Notes: generated by a model from the sequence alone, not told the origin. DNA of 64,000 nucleotides from Oceanobacillus halophilus (GCF_003628505.1 NZ_RBZP01000014.1:1-64000); one strand, 5' to 3'. Counted from the stretch's first letter, positions 52,811 to 62,156 are shown. A program made the numbers and translations.

Positions 52811-53440
52811 GTGATACGTGTGCTCGTTGTCGATGATCATGAAGTGGTTCGAAAAGGAATAGTTGCCTATTTGCAGACAGAAGACGACATTGATATTGTT
52901 GGCCAAGCATCAAGTGGTAATGAAGGTGCTGATCTTATATTACAGCTGAAACCAGATGTTGTATTAATGGATCTTATTATGGATAATGGAACTGGAATTG
53001 AAGCAACCAAAAAAGTGATGGAAAGTTTTCCGGCTTGTAAAATAATTATTTTGACAAGCTACTATGATGATGAACAAATATTTCCTGCTATTGAGGCTGG
53101 TGCATTTAGCTATATTTTAAAAACTTCCTCTGCAATAGAAATCATTCAGGCAATAAGAAAGGCTGTTAAAGGGGAGAATGTGATTGAACCGAGAGTAGCT
53201 GGAAAAATGATGTCAGGTTTTCGTGGTGAGCAGAAGAAACCACATGATGATTTGACTGAGCGTGAAATGGAAGTATTATTGTGTATTGGTAATGGGATGA
53301 CAAATCAGGAGATTAGTGACAAACTATATATAGGAATTAAAACGGTGAAGACACATGTTAGTAATATTCTATCAAAGCTAGAGTTACACGATCGCACGCA
53401 AGCAGCGGTGTATGTACATCGAAATCATTTGATGAAATAA
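52811..53440 (+). CDS. liaR: Response regulator LiaR
   Basis: NarL/FixJ-type response regulator of 209 aa. The receiver domain has the acidic pair D8/D9, phospho-acceptor D54 (VVLMDLIMDNG), T82-type switch (ILTSYYDDEQ) and K105 (YILKTSS). The C-terminal LuxR-type DNA-binding domain covers about 145-209 (LTEREMEVLLCIGNGMTNQEIS and KTVKTHVSNILSKL). It starts with GTG after GGGAG. In relatives LiaR activates envelope-stress genes when cell-wall antibiotics interfere with lipid II cycling. Confidence 0.94.
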   Translation: MIRVLVVDDHEVVRKGIVAYLQTEDDIDIVGQASSGNEGADLILQLKPDVVLMDLIMDNGTGIEATKKVMESFPACKIIILTSYYDDEQIFPAIEAGAFSYILKTSSAIEIIQAIRKAVKGENVIEPRVAGKMMSGFRGEQKKPHDDLTEREMEVLLCIGNGMTNQEISDKLYIGIKTVKTHVSNILSKLELHDRTQAAVYVHRNHLMK

Positions 53441-53565
53441 TGCAAAGGTTGATTTGCAGCGTCAACAGTTATTTATAGTAATCTAGTTGTATTAAGAAAT
53501 TCTCCTCGTGTATAATACAAGGGTAGTAAATCTTTGAGAAGAAAATAGAGAGAGGAATCTAATCG

Positions 53566-54015
53566 ATGGGGAAATTAACCAAAAAAGCAGAGAATTTATT
53601 AATACTAGCATGGGCCCAAGCTTTTATTGCAATGGCTGGAAGTTTGTTTTACTCTGAAGTAATGGGTTATATCCCCTGTGAACTTTGCTGGTTTCAGCGT
53701 ATTTTGATGTATCCACTAGTTGTTATATATGCCGTTGCAGCTATCAAAAAAGAAATTAATATTGCGCTGCCAGGGCTTGTTTTTAGTGGTATCGGCATGT
53801 TCGTATCTGCTTACCATTACTTAATCCAAAAAGTACCAGCATTTCAGGAGATGGGGGGGGCCTGTATTGGTGGAGTGCCTTGTAATGTAGTTTACGTCGA
53901 CTACTTAGGGTTTATTACTATCCCATTTCTAGCTTTAACTGCTTTTACCATTATCTCCATTTTACATGTGGCACTTTTAATCAACACTCGGAAAAACAAA
54001 GGAGGAAATAATTAA
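53566..54015 (+). CDS. bdbC: Thiol-disulfide oxidoreductase BdbC (DsbB type)
   Basis: Quinone-linked membrane protein that reoxidises an extracellular thiol oxidase. Four helices in 149 aa. The two redox pairs are C38/C41 (PCELCW) in the first loop and C100/C106 (GGACIGGVPCN) in the second, both intact. This is the B. subtilis BdbC/BdbB layout. The start overlaps nothing upstream; ribosome site GAGAGAGG. Its stop overlaps the start of the partner gene (TAATG). Confidence 0.92.
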   Translation: MGKLTKKAENLLILAWAQAFIAMAGSLFYSEVMGYIPCELCWFQRILMYPLVVIYAVAAIKKEINIALPGLVFSGIGMFVSAYHYLIQKVPAFQEMGGACIGGVPCNVVYVDYLGFITIPFLALTAFTIISILHVALLINTRKNKGGNN

Positions 54016-54488
54016 TGGGCAAAAAAATGATAGCTATAGTAGGATTCATTGTTGTTTTAATGATTGCATTATTCTTTGTCGTTCAATATCAAAATAAACA
54101 AGCATTAGCAGATAATCCATATGGTACAGATGATTTGGATCAAGCGACTATCGATCAGTTGGATGATCCAAATTATGAAAATCAAATATTGCCGGACGAA
54201 CTTAACAAAAAAATGGAAAATGGGGAAGAAGTAACGGTTTATTTTTATAGTCCAACTTGTGTCTATTGTCAAAACACAACACCATATTTAGTACCCTTAG
54301 CGGAAAAAAATGGAATTGATATGGTGAAATATAATCTATTGGAGTTCGGTCAGGAAGCTAGGCCGTATGCTATTGAATCAACCCCAACATTGATTCATTA
54401 TGAAGAGGGGGAGGAAGTAGCTAGAATCGTAGGTCAAAGACCGGAAGAAGAATTCCAAGCATTTTTTGATGATTACGTCTTAGATTAA
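54015..54488 (+). CDS. Membrane-anchored thioredoxin-like oxidoreductase, BdbC partner
   Basis: A 157-residue protein with an N-terminal membrane anchor (about 4-23) and an extracellular thioredoxin fold. The redox motif is C82-V-Y-C85 in YSPTCVYCQ, and the cis-Pro loop is ESTPTLIHYEEGEE. It takes the place of BdbD next to BdbC but is shorter and more thioredoxin-like than BdbD (222 aa in B. subtilis), lacking the helical insertion of DsbA. Probably donates or receives disulfides in exported proteins together with BdbC. Confidence 0.82.
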   Translation: MGKKMIAIVGFIVVLMIALFFVVQYQNKQALADNPYGTDDLDQATIDQLDDPNYENQILPDELNKKMENGEEVTVYFYSPTCVYCQNTTPYLVPLAEKNGIDMVKYNLLEFGQEARPYAIESTPTLIHYEEGEEVARIVGQRPEEEFQAFFDDYVLD

Positions 54489-54543
54489 GGCTCTCTTCAA
54501 CAATTAGTTTCTTTTTAGAGATACACTTTATTTTACATCGCGT

Positions 54544-54579
54544 TAGCTAACTGAAGTTTCTTCTCCTTCAGTTAGCTTT
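54544..54579. terminator. Bidirectional terminator
   Basis: AGCTAACTGAAG and CTTCAGTTAGCT form a 12-bp stem followed by TTTTTTT, between convergent thioredoxin and hmoB genes. Confidence 0.85.
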
Positions 54580-55075
54580 TTTTGTTTTCTTCATCTTGAT
54601 GGATAAAATATGCTGTTGTAAACGGTATGTCGCCGTGATAGGCAGGTTTTTTATTTGAAAGAATTTGTTGTGCTAATTCAAACCGGTGCGATTGCTTCCA
54701 CTTATCATAATCTTTTACTGATTTCCATTGGCTTAAAATTACATACTTATTTCCTTTCTCAGGTTTTAAAAATCGAAATGCTTGTAAACCAGGCATTTTA
54801 TCTAGAAGATTATTTTTTATACGGTCTTCAAATACTGCCTGGTCATCATCTGTAACTGGAATTGTTTGCATAACAATATAGCCTTCTTGAATCATAATTC
54901 CTTCATTCTTTAGGATTTCATAGGTGCGTCCAGAACTAAATATTTTTTTCTTTTTTTCTTCATAATAGGCTAATGCACCAGAGCTGTTTGTCATTAGGTA
55001 AAACGTAATACCTGTGTGTGTTTCAATTATTTTTTGGAGGAAATCTAATGTTCCGTTAGTCATATAAGCTTTCAT
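54572..55075 (-). CDS. hmoB: Haem-degrading monooxygenase HmoB
   Basis: IsdG-like haem monooxygenase (YhgC/HmoB type), 167 aa. The N-terminal half is less conserved; the antibiotic-monooxygenase (ABM) domain lies at about 62-160, with GYIVMQTIPV, MPGLQAFRFLKP and the catalytic region YVILSQWKSVKDYDKWKQSHRF (Trp and His). It cleaves haem to release iron. It lies next to the haem biosynthesis genes as in B. subtilis, where yhgC is upstream of pbpF-hemE. It starts with ATG after GAAGGAAGGATG. Confidence 0.88.
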   Translation of the reverse strand: MKAYMTNGTLDFLQKIIETHTGITFYLMTNSSGALAYYEEKKKKIFSSGRTYEILKNEGIMIQEGYIVMQTIPVTDDDQAVFEDRIKNNLLDKMPGLQAFRFLKPEKGNKYVILSQWKSVKDYDKWKQSHRFELAQQILSNKKPAYHGDIPFTTAYFIHQDEENKKS

Positions 55076-55289
55076 GAAATCATCCTTCCTTCTCTTTTAT
55101 CTCCATTTTACCCTATATGATTGCTAATAAAAATTATTATAAAAAGAATATGTAACAGAGGTGTTATAATTTATAATTATTATCAAATAATATATAGTAT
55201 TTATTTCTTCCTTGATTGCAAAAAATGTCGTATAATACTCTTTAGTGACTTCTTCAGAAATACTTTCTATAATTAGTAAAGTTTTGTAG

Positions 55290-55436
55290 ATAAGTAATCT
55301 AAGTGGTTACTATTTCCCAGGCAATACAGCGAGTGTCGTGAGTGTTTTATTAGGAATAGCAATTATTACTTATTCCGATGATTCATGGACTAAACTTGAA
55401 GAAACAGGGTTGGAAGCGGTAGAATTAATTTGTTGA
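55290..55436 (+). pseudogene. Possible gene remnant upstream of hemE
   Basis: The 480-bp gap between hmoB and hemE has one 48-codon open stretch, with no standard start, that reads like protein: SGYYFPGNTASVVSVLLG, then IAIITYSDDSWTKLEE and GLEAVELIC before TGA. In B. subtilis pbpF occupies this place, but I see no clear resemblance to it. It may be the tail of a deleted gene or a chance frame. The remainder of the gap is AT-rich. Confidence 0.3.
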
Positions 55437-55556
55437 AGTAAATAATGCATGAAAAGTCAAATTAGTCAATTTCGTGACAATAATCCATTATAACTACACT
55501 TTTTTTGTCGTTATATTATAGTAGTTATAGTAGAAACAGCTAAAGGATGAAAAACT

Positions 55557-56591
55557 ATGTCAAAAAAACTAAATGATACAATTATTAGGGCATATAACGG
55601 AGAGGAAACCGATTATATTCCTGCGTGGTTCATGCGTCAGGCTGGACGTTCACAGCCAGAATATCGTGAACTGAAGAAAAAGTATTCCTTGTTCGAAATT
55701 ACCCATCAACCAGAACTATGTGCTTATGTGACACGTTTACCGGTAGAAAACTATGGAGTGGATGCTGCGATTCTTTATAAAGATATTATGAGCCCACTTC
55801 CTTCATTAGGAATAGACGTTGAAATAAAATCTGGAATTGGTCCTGTTATTCATAACCCAATAAGGAATATTCATGACGTTGAAAAGTTAGGAGAAATCAA
55901 CCCGAAAGCTGATGTTCCATATGTCTTGGATACGATTCGTCTCTTGACGGAGGAGCAGTTGGAGGTTCCTTTAATTGGTTTCAGTGGTGCTCCGTTCACG
56001 TTAGCTAGCTATATGATTGAAGGTGGTCCTTCAAAAAACTATAGTAAAACGAAAGCGTTAATGTATCGTGAGCCTGAAACATGGTTTGCGCTAATGGATA
56101 AATTAGCTGATATGATCATAACGTATGTAGAAGCTCAAGTTGAATCAGGTGCACGTGCGATTCAGATTTTTGATTCTTGGGTTGGAGCTTTAAGTGCTCC
56201 TGATTACCGCATATTTATTAAACCTGTTATGACTAGAATACTTTCTGAATTACGTCAACACCAAGTCCCGTTAATCATATTTGGGGTAGGTGCACGACAT
56301 TTATTGCTTGAGTGGAATGATTTGCCGGTTGATGTCATTGGTCTTGACTGGCGCACTTCTATTACGGAAGCCCGAGAACTAGGTGTTACGAAAGTAATTC
56401 AAGGGAACCTTGATCCTACGATTTTATTAACAGAATGGGAGACTATTGAAAATCGTACCAAAGCTATTTTAGATGAGGGATTAGAGAAAGGGAACTACGT
56501 GTTTAATCTGGGGCATGGTGTAACACCAGATATTAAACCAGCAACATTAAAAAAATTAACTGAGTTAATTCATCGATATTCACAGAAATGA
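55557..56591 (+). CDS. hemE: Uroporphyrinogen decarboxylase HemE
   Basis: Cytosolic enzyme that turns uroporphyrinogen III into coproporphyrinogen III. The signature [16 protein letters not shown] (about 20-35) is intact, followed by [18 protein letters not shown] (with the catalytic Asp region), [17 protein letters not shown] and GNLDPTILL. 344 aa, normal length. First gene of the hemEHY operon; hemH starts 23 bases after. The ribosome site (AAAGGATG) is only moderate. Confidence 0.96.
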   Translation: MSKKLNDTIIRAYNGEETDYIPAWFMRQAGRSQPEYRELKKKYSLFEITHQPELCAYVTRLPVENYGVDAAILYKDIMSPLPSLGIDVEIKSGIGPVIHNPIRNIHDVEKLGEINPKADVPYVLDTIRLLTEEQLEVPLIGFSGAPFTLASYMIEGGPSKNYSKTKALMYREPETWFALMDKLADMIITYVEAQVESGARAIQIFDSWVGALSAPDYRIFIKPVMTRILSELRQHQVPLIIFGVGARHLLLEWNDLPVDVIGLDWRTSITEARELGVTKVIQGNLDPTILLTEWETIENRTKAILDEGLEKGNYVFNLGHGVTPDIKPATLKKLTELIHRYSQK

Positions 56592-56614
56592 GAATTCATA
56601 AAGAGGTGCTTTAA

Positions 56615-57550
56615 ATGAGTAAAAAGAAATTAGGATTATTAGTTATGGCTTATGGTACGCCATACAAGGAAGAAGACATTGAACCTTACTACACACATAT
56701 TCGCCATGGTAGAAAACCAGAACCAGAGGCTTTGCAAGATTTAAAAGATCGATATAAAGCAATTGGAGGTATATCTCCTTTAGCTAAAATAACGGAAGAA
56801 CAAACAAGAGCTTTAGAAGAAGCGTTAAATTCTAGTCAAGATAAATATGAATTTAAGGCTTACATCGGTTTAAAACATATTCACCCTTTTATTGAAGATA
56901 CTGTACATGAAATGGCGAAAGACGGAATTAAGGAAGCTGTCTCTATTGTATTAGCACCACATTATTCTACATTCAGTGTGAAATCATATAATGAGCGTGC
57001 AACCAATGAAGGGGAGAAGCATGGTATTGCCATCCATTCTGTCCAAAGCTGGTATAACGAATCTGGCTTCATTAAATTCTGGGCAGATGGAGTTAAGAAA
57101 ATCTATGCAGAAATGTCCGATGAAGAGCGTGAAAATGCAGTCCTCATCGTGTCAGCACATAGCTTACCAGAGAAAATATTGCAAAATGGTGATCCATACC
57201 CAGATCAATTAAAAGAAACAGCTGACTTAGTTGCAAAAGAAGCAGGTGTTAAAAACTATGCTCTAGGCTGGCAAAGTGAAGGAAATACTCCTGATCCATG
57301 GTTAGGACCAGATGTACAAGATCTAACTCGTGAATTATATAAAGAAAAGGGATATCGTTCATTTGTATATGCACCAGTAGGATTTGTAGCAGATCACTTG
57401 GAAGTTTTATATGATAATGATTATGAGTGTAAAGTAGTTTGTGATGAACTAGGTGTCAACTACTATCGTCCAGAAATGCCAAATGTTCATCCACAATTCA
57501 TTAATACTTTAGCTGAAGTTGTATTAAATACTGCAAAGAGTGAAGCGTAA
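56615..57550 (+). CDS. hemH: Ferrochelatase HemH (coproporphyrin ferrochelatase, CpfC)
   Basis: Inserts iron into the porphyrin ring. In Firmicutes the substrate is coproporphyrin III (CpfC). Key residues match B. subtilis HemH: Y13 (MAYGTPY), H182 (SAHSLPEK) and E263 (HLEVLYD). 311 aa, the usual length. Start after AAAGAGGTG; the last base of its stop is the first base of the hemY start (TAATG), so the two are translationally coupled. Confidence 0.96.
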   Translation: MSKKKLGLLVMAYGTPYKEEDIEPYYTHIRHGRKPEPEALQDLKDRYKAIGGISPLAKITEEQTRALEEALNSSQDKYEFKAYIGLKHIHPFIEDTVHEMAKDGIKEAVSIVLAPHYSTFSVKSYNERATNEGEKHGIAIHSVQSWYNESGFIKFWADGVKKIYAEMSDEERENAVLIVSAHSLPEKILQNGDPYPDQLKETADLVAKEAGVKNYALGWQSEGNTPDPWLGPDVQDLTRELYKEKGYRSFVYAPVGFVADHLEVLYDNDYECKVVCDELGVNYYRPEMPNVHPQFINTLAEVVLNTAKSEA

Positions 57551-58953
57551 TGAAACATAAAAATATTGTTATTGTAGGCGGCGGGATCACTGGATTATCC
57601 GCTGCTTACCATTTACAAAAGACAATTAATGAAAAACAACTTCCTTACACATTGAAACTTATAGAAGCAAGTGATCGCTTCGGCGGAAAAATTGAATCGT
57701 TAAAGCATAATGGATATACAATTGATAAAGGTCCAGATTCTCTTTTAGCCCGCAAACCAGCTGCCGTAAATTTTGTAAATGAATTAGGGTTACAGGACCA
57801 AATGATTAGAAATGCAACAGGGCAGTCTTATATATTAGCAAAAAGTAAATTACATAAATTACCAAAAGGTACCTTTATGGGGGTACCAAAAGAAGTAAGT
57901 GCTTTATTATCCTCAGGAATGATTTCTTTCAATGGAAAACTACGAGCCCTAGCTGATTTGGTATTGTCAAAGAGTAAGAAAAAAGGAGACCAATCTCTAG
58001 GCGGATTTATGCGTCATCGCTTTGGAAATGAAGTAGTCGATGCGCAAATATCCCCATTACTATCTGGGATTCATTCTGGTGATATAGACGAGATGAGTCT
58101 TATGGCGACCTATCCGAATTTTTACCAATTGGAACAGAAATACGGAAGTGTAATGAAAGGCCTGCAAAAAAGCATGCCGAAAGCAAACAAAAAAAATAAG
58201 TCAAAACCAGTAAGTATGTTTTTCTCTTTTAAAGATGGTTTAGAAACGTTGGTCCGTCGCTTAGTAGAGATTTTGGATGATGAGATGCTCCAAGTGAATA
58301 CAGCGGTTGATCATATTGAGAAAAAGGATGACGGTTATCATGTTTTGTTAGGAAATGGAGAAGTATACAAGGCTGATGCTGTTATTATGGCAACGCAACA
58401 CGATGCTGTACCAAAAGTATTTAGCCAGTATGAATTCTTTAAAACTTTGAATGACATTCCCTTAACTTCATCTGCAAATGTTGTACTTGCTTTTGATAAA
58501 ACAGTGATAAAAAATAAAGTCGAAGGAACTGGCTTCCAAGTAGCTCGCAACAGTAATGATTATCGTATTACCGCGTGTACTTGGACCAACAAAAAATGGC
58601 CGACTACTACTCCAGAAGGGAAAGTGCTCTTACGATGCTATGTAGGAAGGCCTAGTGACCAGGACATTGTTGACTTATCAGATGAAGAAATTATTAATAT
58701 CGTATTAAAAGACCTAAAGAAAACGATGAAAATAAAAGGAAAACCTGAATTCACACTTGTTACACGCTGGAAGAATTCTCGCCCGCAATACACAGTTGGA
58801 CATTTGGACCGAGTGAACAAGGTGAGAGAGAATGTGTTGAATAGACTACCAGGAGTGTATTTAGTCGGGAGCTCGTACGATGGTGCAGGTATACCAGATT
58901 GTATCAGTAACGGCGAAAAAGCAGCTCTGGATGTATTAGGATATTTAAAATAA
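57550..58953 (+). CDS. hemY: Coproporphyrinogen III oxidase HemY (CgoX)
   Basis: FAD-dependent oxidase that in Gram-positive bacteria oxidises coproporphyrinogen III to coproporphyrin III. The dinucleotide-binding motif IVIVGGGITGLSAAYHL is at about 5-21 and the second FAD block SDRFGGKIES at about 42-51. The C-terminal FAD site is YLVGSSYDGAGIPDCISNGEKAA. 467 aa, near the B. subtilis length of 470. Last gene of the operon. HemQ, the next enzyme of the pathway, is not in this window. Confidence 0.95.
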   Translation: MKHKNIVIVGGGITGLSAAYHLQKTINEKQLPYTLKLIEASDRFGGKIESLKHNGYTIDKGPDSLLARKPAAVNFVNELGLQDQMIRNATGQSYILAKSKLHKLPKGTFMGVPKEVSALLSSGMISFNGKLRALADLVLSKSKKKGDQSLGGFMRHRFGNEVVDAQISPLLSGIHSGDIDEMSLMATYPNFYQLEQKYGSVMKGLQKSMPKANKKNKSKPVSMFFSFKDGLETLVRRLVEILDDEMLQVNTAVDHIEKKDDGYHVLLGNGEVYKADAVIMATQHDAVPKVFSQYEFFKTLNDIPLTSSANVVLAFDKTVIKNKVEGTGFQVARNSNDYRITACTWTNKKWPTTTPEGKVLLRCYVGRPSDQDIVDLSDEEIINIVLKDLKKTMKIKGKPEFTLVTRWKNSRPQYTVGHLDRVNKVRENVLNRLPGVYLVGSSYDGAGIPDCISNGEKAALDVLGYLK

Positions 58954-58961
58954 TTCAAAAT

Positions 58962-58996
58962 TGACCTTGAACATTGCTTATGTTTGGGGTCTTTTT
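58962..58996 (+). terminator. Probable terminator of hemEHY
   Basis: GACC..GAACAT and ATGTT..GGGTC pair imperfectly, followed by TTTTTG. A decayed fragment of the dispersed repeat (GCGAGTATATTTCCGGAGCG) lies further on at 59121-59140. Confidence 0.6.
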
Positions 58997-59201
58997 GTCG
59001 TATTGAAGAAGAGGTAGGTATTTGGGGGAGAAGACAGTGGGTTAGCCAAAGACAAACAATAATTGAGACTGGGAGAACTAAAGAGTCTAATTCAAAAGAC
59101 GACCACAATTCACACAAAAAGCGAGTATATTTCCGGAGCGGTTATGCCCGAACATATATCAATTAAACTTCTTTTGCCCCAGCCTCTCCTTAAACAGCTA
59201 C

Positions 59202-61016
59202 TTATTCATAACTCTTTTCTAATTCTTTAACGAGTGAACCGACATAGTCAACAGCTAACTTGATTGCATCTGGTTTAGACATGTCGACACCGGTTTTTTT
59301 AATCAAATCAAGTGGTTTTAAGGTGCCACCTGATTTAAGAACGTCAAGCCACTGATCCACTGCAGGTTTACCTTGTGTTTGAATTTTTTTAGATACTGCA
59401 GTTGATACTGTCAAGCCAGCAGAGTATGTATATGGATATAGTCCCATATAATAATGTTGCTGGCGCATCCATGTTAGCCCATCTTCCTCGTCGATTTGAA
59501 CATCTTCGCCCCAGAAGTTTTTCAAAGCCTCCAGCTTTTGTGTGCATAGTACATCTGCAGTTAATGGAATGCCTTTTTCAGCTAGATTATAAACTCTACG
59601 CTGGAATTCGCCTTCTAATAAATGGGTAACAAAATTATGGTAATAAGTACCAAGTAATTGTGTAATAATCCATCTGCGCATACGTTTATCTTTGTGTTTT
59701 TCCAATAAGTGATTTGCTAGTAATAGCTCATTGATTGTTGATGGGGCCTCCACAAAGTACATAGAAGGCCGAGTATTCATTAATGATTGATTTTGACCGG
59801 CAAGATAGAAGTGACCTGCATGCCCTAATTCATGAGCTAAAACAAAAGCTCCACGCATTGTGTCGGTCCAAGTAATTAAAATATAGGGATGAACCCCGTA
59901 TGGACTGGAACAAAAGGCACCATTCGCTTTTCCTATATTATTCGCTAAGTCTACCCAGCGTTCATTTAATGCTTTTTCCATTATTTTGGTATACTCTGGT
60001 CCCATTATGTTTACTGCTTCAAGTATAGTTGATTTTGCTTCTTCAAAAGTTGTATTTGGATTAAAACTAGGATCTAAGGGTGCTTTTAAATCATAAAAGC
60101 GCATGACATCTAGACCTAATTTTTCTTTCTTTAGACGAGCTAATTTACGCATATGTGGAGCGAGTTCTTTTTGGATAATATCTAACTGATTATGATACAT
60201 TTGTTGGGTTACTTGCTGGGAAGAAAGCAGCATGTCTGTAACCGAATCGTACTTTCTCAAACGTGATAATGTAACTTGTTTTGACACCTCGGTAGAATAT
60301 GTCGCTGCGAAAGTATTCTTATATTGACTTAGCGTTTTTGTGAATGAATGATAGGCTTTTTCTCTTATGCTTGCATCCTCTGATAACTCATAACGATCTT
60401 CGTAAAGTGGTGCGGACATTGGTAGTTCTTCTCCAGATTCTGTTTTAATAGAATCAAACGTCATGTCAGATACTTTTGCGCGTTGATAGATCATGTATGG
60501 CGCATTATGTACTTGTCCTAATGCGGCAAGTGTTTCTTCAACCTCAGGTAGAAGTGTATGGGGTTTTTCTTCTGATAAATCAGTGAACATCTTGCTATAT
60601 TCTTTTAGTTTAGGTTCTTCTTTTTGAAAACGCATTATCACTTCATCGGATAATGTTAATAATTCTGATTGAAAAAAAGAAAGTTTGGCGCTTATTTCCG
60701 CTAATGCAGATGATACTTTTGCAGAGTCTCGTTGATTATTAGGGTCTGATCCATCAGCACTGGAGCGTAAGTTAGCATAAGTCGCAATACGGATAAGTTT
60801 TTGTTGATAAGCCTCCATTTCCTTTATTGCCTCTAATAAGATGGTAGCACTGTTGTTTAATTTTCCTTTATATACTGTAAGGTTATCGACTTCCTTTTGG
60901 ATGGTTTCCAACTGAGATTTCCAGGCTTCATGTGAAGGGAATAAGTCTGTTAAATCCCATTTTAGTTCTTCTGGAATCTCATTTCTTCTACGGCTTTGTG
61001 CAGCTAAATCTGTCAT
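59202..61016 (-). CDS. pepF: Oligoendopeptidase F (M3B)
   Basis: Cytosolic zinc peptidase that degrades oligopeptides. The zinc motif HELGH is at about 395-399, in AFVLAHELGHAGHFYLA, and the third ligand Glu is near EAPSTINELLL. The N-terminal oligopeptidase F domain (about 1-200) begins RNEIPEELKWDLTDLFPS. 604 aa, as in other PepF proteins. ATG at 61016 is six bases from GAGAGGAG; an ATG one codon earlier is closer. A full repeat lies just upstream. Confidence 0.95.
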   Translation of the reverse strand: MTDLAAQSRRRNEIPEELKWDLTDLFPSHEAWKSQLETIQKEVDNLTVYKGKLNNSATILLEAIKEMEAYQQKLIRIATYANLRSSADGSDPNNQRDSAKVSSALAEISAKLSFFQSELLTLSDEVIMRFQKEEPKLKEYSKMFTDLSEEKPHTLLPEVEETLAALGQVHNAPYMIYQRAKVSDMTFDSIKTESGEELPMSAPLYEDRYELSEDASIREKAYHSFTKTLSQYKNTFAATYSTEVSKQVTLSRLRKYDSVTDMLLSSQQVTQQMYHNQLDIIQKELAPHMRKLARLKKEKLGLDVMRFYDLKAPLDPSFNPNTTFEEAKSTILEAVNIMGPEYTKIMEKALNERWVDLANNIGKANGAFCSSPYGVHPYILITWTDTMRGAFVLAHELGHAGHFYLAGQNQSLMNTRPSMYFVEAPSTINELLLANHLLEKHKDKRMRRWIITQLLGTYYHNFVTHLLEGEFQRRVYNLAEKGIPLTADVLCTQKLEALKNFWGEDVQIDEEDGLTWMRQQHYYMGLYPYTYSAGLTVSTAVSKKIQTQGKPAVDQWLDVLKSGGTLKPLDLIKKTGVDMSKPDAIKLAVDYVGSLVKELEKSYE

Positions 61017-61109
61017 CATATTCTCCTCTCAAAGATATATTTCGTTACTCTAAATAATTATAATACAAAAAGGCACTTTTCGTATATCTAGTTGTTTTTA
61101 AACATCGTA

Positions 61110-61735
61110 GTTGATAGAAACTCCTGATCTATTTAATTATGAATAGTGTAGCTCTCGCTCACACTGATGAAAGTTTTGTGCTAGGATTCGCTCCGGCAGA
61201 ATACTTCGCTTTCCGCGGGCACGGCCTCAGCCTCCTCGCGGAAAGACCGCCGCTGCGGGGTCTTCGGACACGTGCTATTCCCGCAGGAGTCTCCGTATTC
61301 TGCATCCGCTAAGATAGATGCAAAAATATTTTTGAAATCATAACTCATCGAAACACGTTTAAGAACGTTCTTTTATTCTTATAAACAACATATTTTTTGT
61401 TTATACAAGTAGAGCAGACACAAAGCGGAGGAAATACACGGAGACTCCTTGAAAAAAGAAGACCACTTTTTTCTGCGTGCGATGTTTTGCTGCCGAAGCG
61501 TTCCTTGTCCTGCGGGAAGAAGAGCATCGGTGAGACTACGTAGTGAGGGAACTACTTGAATAATCTTCCTTGTCCCTTGCGCCGAGAAAGCCCGCTTCGA
61601 AGTATTACTGGAAGACGCAGGCGCACACGATCTTCAGCACGGAGGGGGCTCACCAGCTCCCCGTGGAAAGCGTAGTGTATTTCCGTAGCGGGAACAGAGC
61701 GCTATTCTGAATTAAAGATATTCGATCTTTATATA
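61110..61735. repeat. Dispersed palindromic repeat, copy 12
   Basis: A full copy between pepF and yhfH. The A half on the left is simple; the B half on the right has both the 60-bp module and the 82-bp module (61544-61625). Ends GTTGATAGAAACT and ATCTTTATAT are recognisable. Confidence 0.92.
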
Positions 61736-61922
61736 AAATATGGGACAGCCTAATAAAAAGTAATCATGGAATGTTTTGGTAATAAATGAAAAAATGAAAA
61801 AATACAACTACTTAATTAGCAGCTGTATCAATAATATCGATAGGAAGGAGTAGATTGTTACATGAAATTTTTTGTTATAATAGTTGTTGTATAACATACT
61901 TTTAAAATTGTTTTACGATTTA

Positions 61923-62051
61923 TTATCTTGCTGGATGATCGCACTCATCACAGACATTGCCGTAGCAGTCGGCTTTTTCGTGGATTACTCCACCGCATTC
62001 AGTGCATTGCTTTTTCGGTAAATTTTTAAAAAACTCAAGAACGTTGACCAT
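61923..62051 (-). CDS. yhfH: YhfH-like zinc-ribbon micropeptide
   Basis: A 42-residue protein fitting the YhfH family: VNVLEFFKNLPKKQCTECGG, then CYGNVCDEC. Two CxxC-type pairs (CTEC and CYGNVCDEC) suggest zinc binding. It starts with ATG after AAGGGGGAAAC. In B. subtilis yhfH likewise precedes yhfI and yhfJ (lplJ), here in opposite orientation to yhfI. Function unknown. Confidence 0.9.
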   Translation of the reverse strand: MVNVLEFFKNLPKKQCTECGGVIHEKADCYGNVCDECDHPAR

Positions 62052-62156
62052 GTTTGTTTCCCCCTTGGTAAGTTAATGTACTATTATTGTATTATAACAG
62101 TATTACTTGTGTCAATACTGTTTTATAACATTTTTTAAAAAAATAGGAGTGATATT

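Noticed and set aside
58638-59117. A 159-codon minus-strand frame overlapping the end of hemY
   Set aside because: Most of it is antisense to the conserved C-terminal FAD region of HemY, and the rest lies over the terminator. No recognisable protein.
59121-59166. A further copy of the dispersed repeat after hemY
   Set aside because: Only a short stretch (GTATATTTCCGGAGCG) and an AATTAAAC-like end match. It may be a remnant, but is too short to list as a copy.
61862-61894. Ten-codon frame MKFFVIIVVV after GGAAGGAG
   Set aside because: Too short, spacing of 11 bases is long, and nothing downstream in the same direction depends on it.
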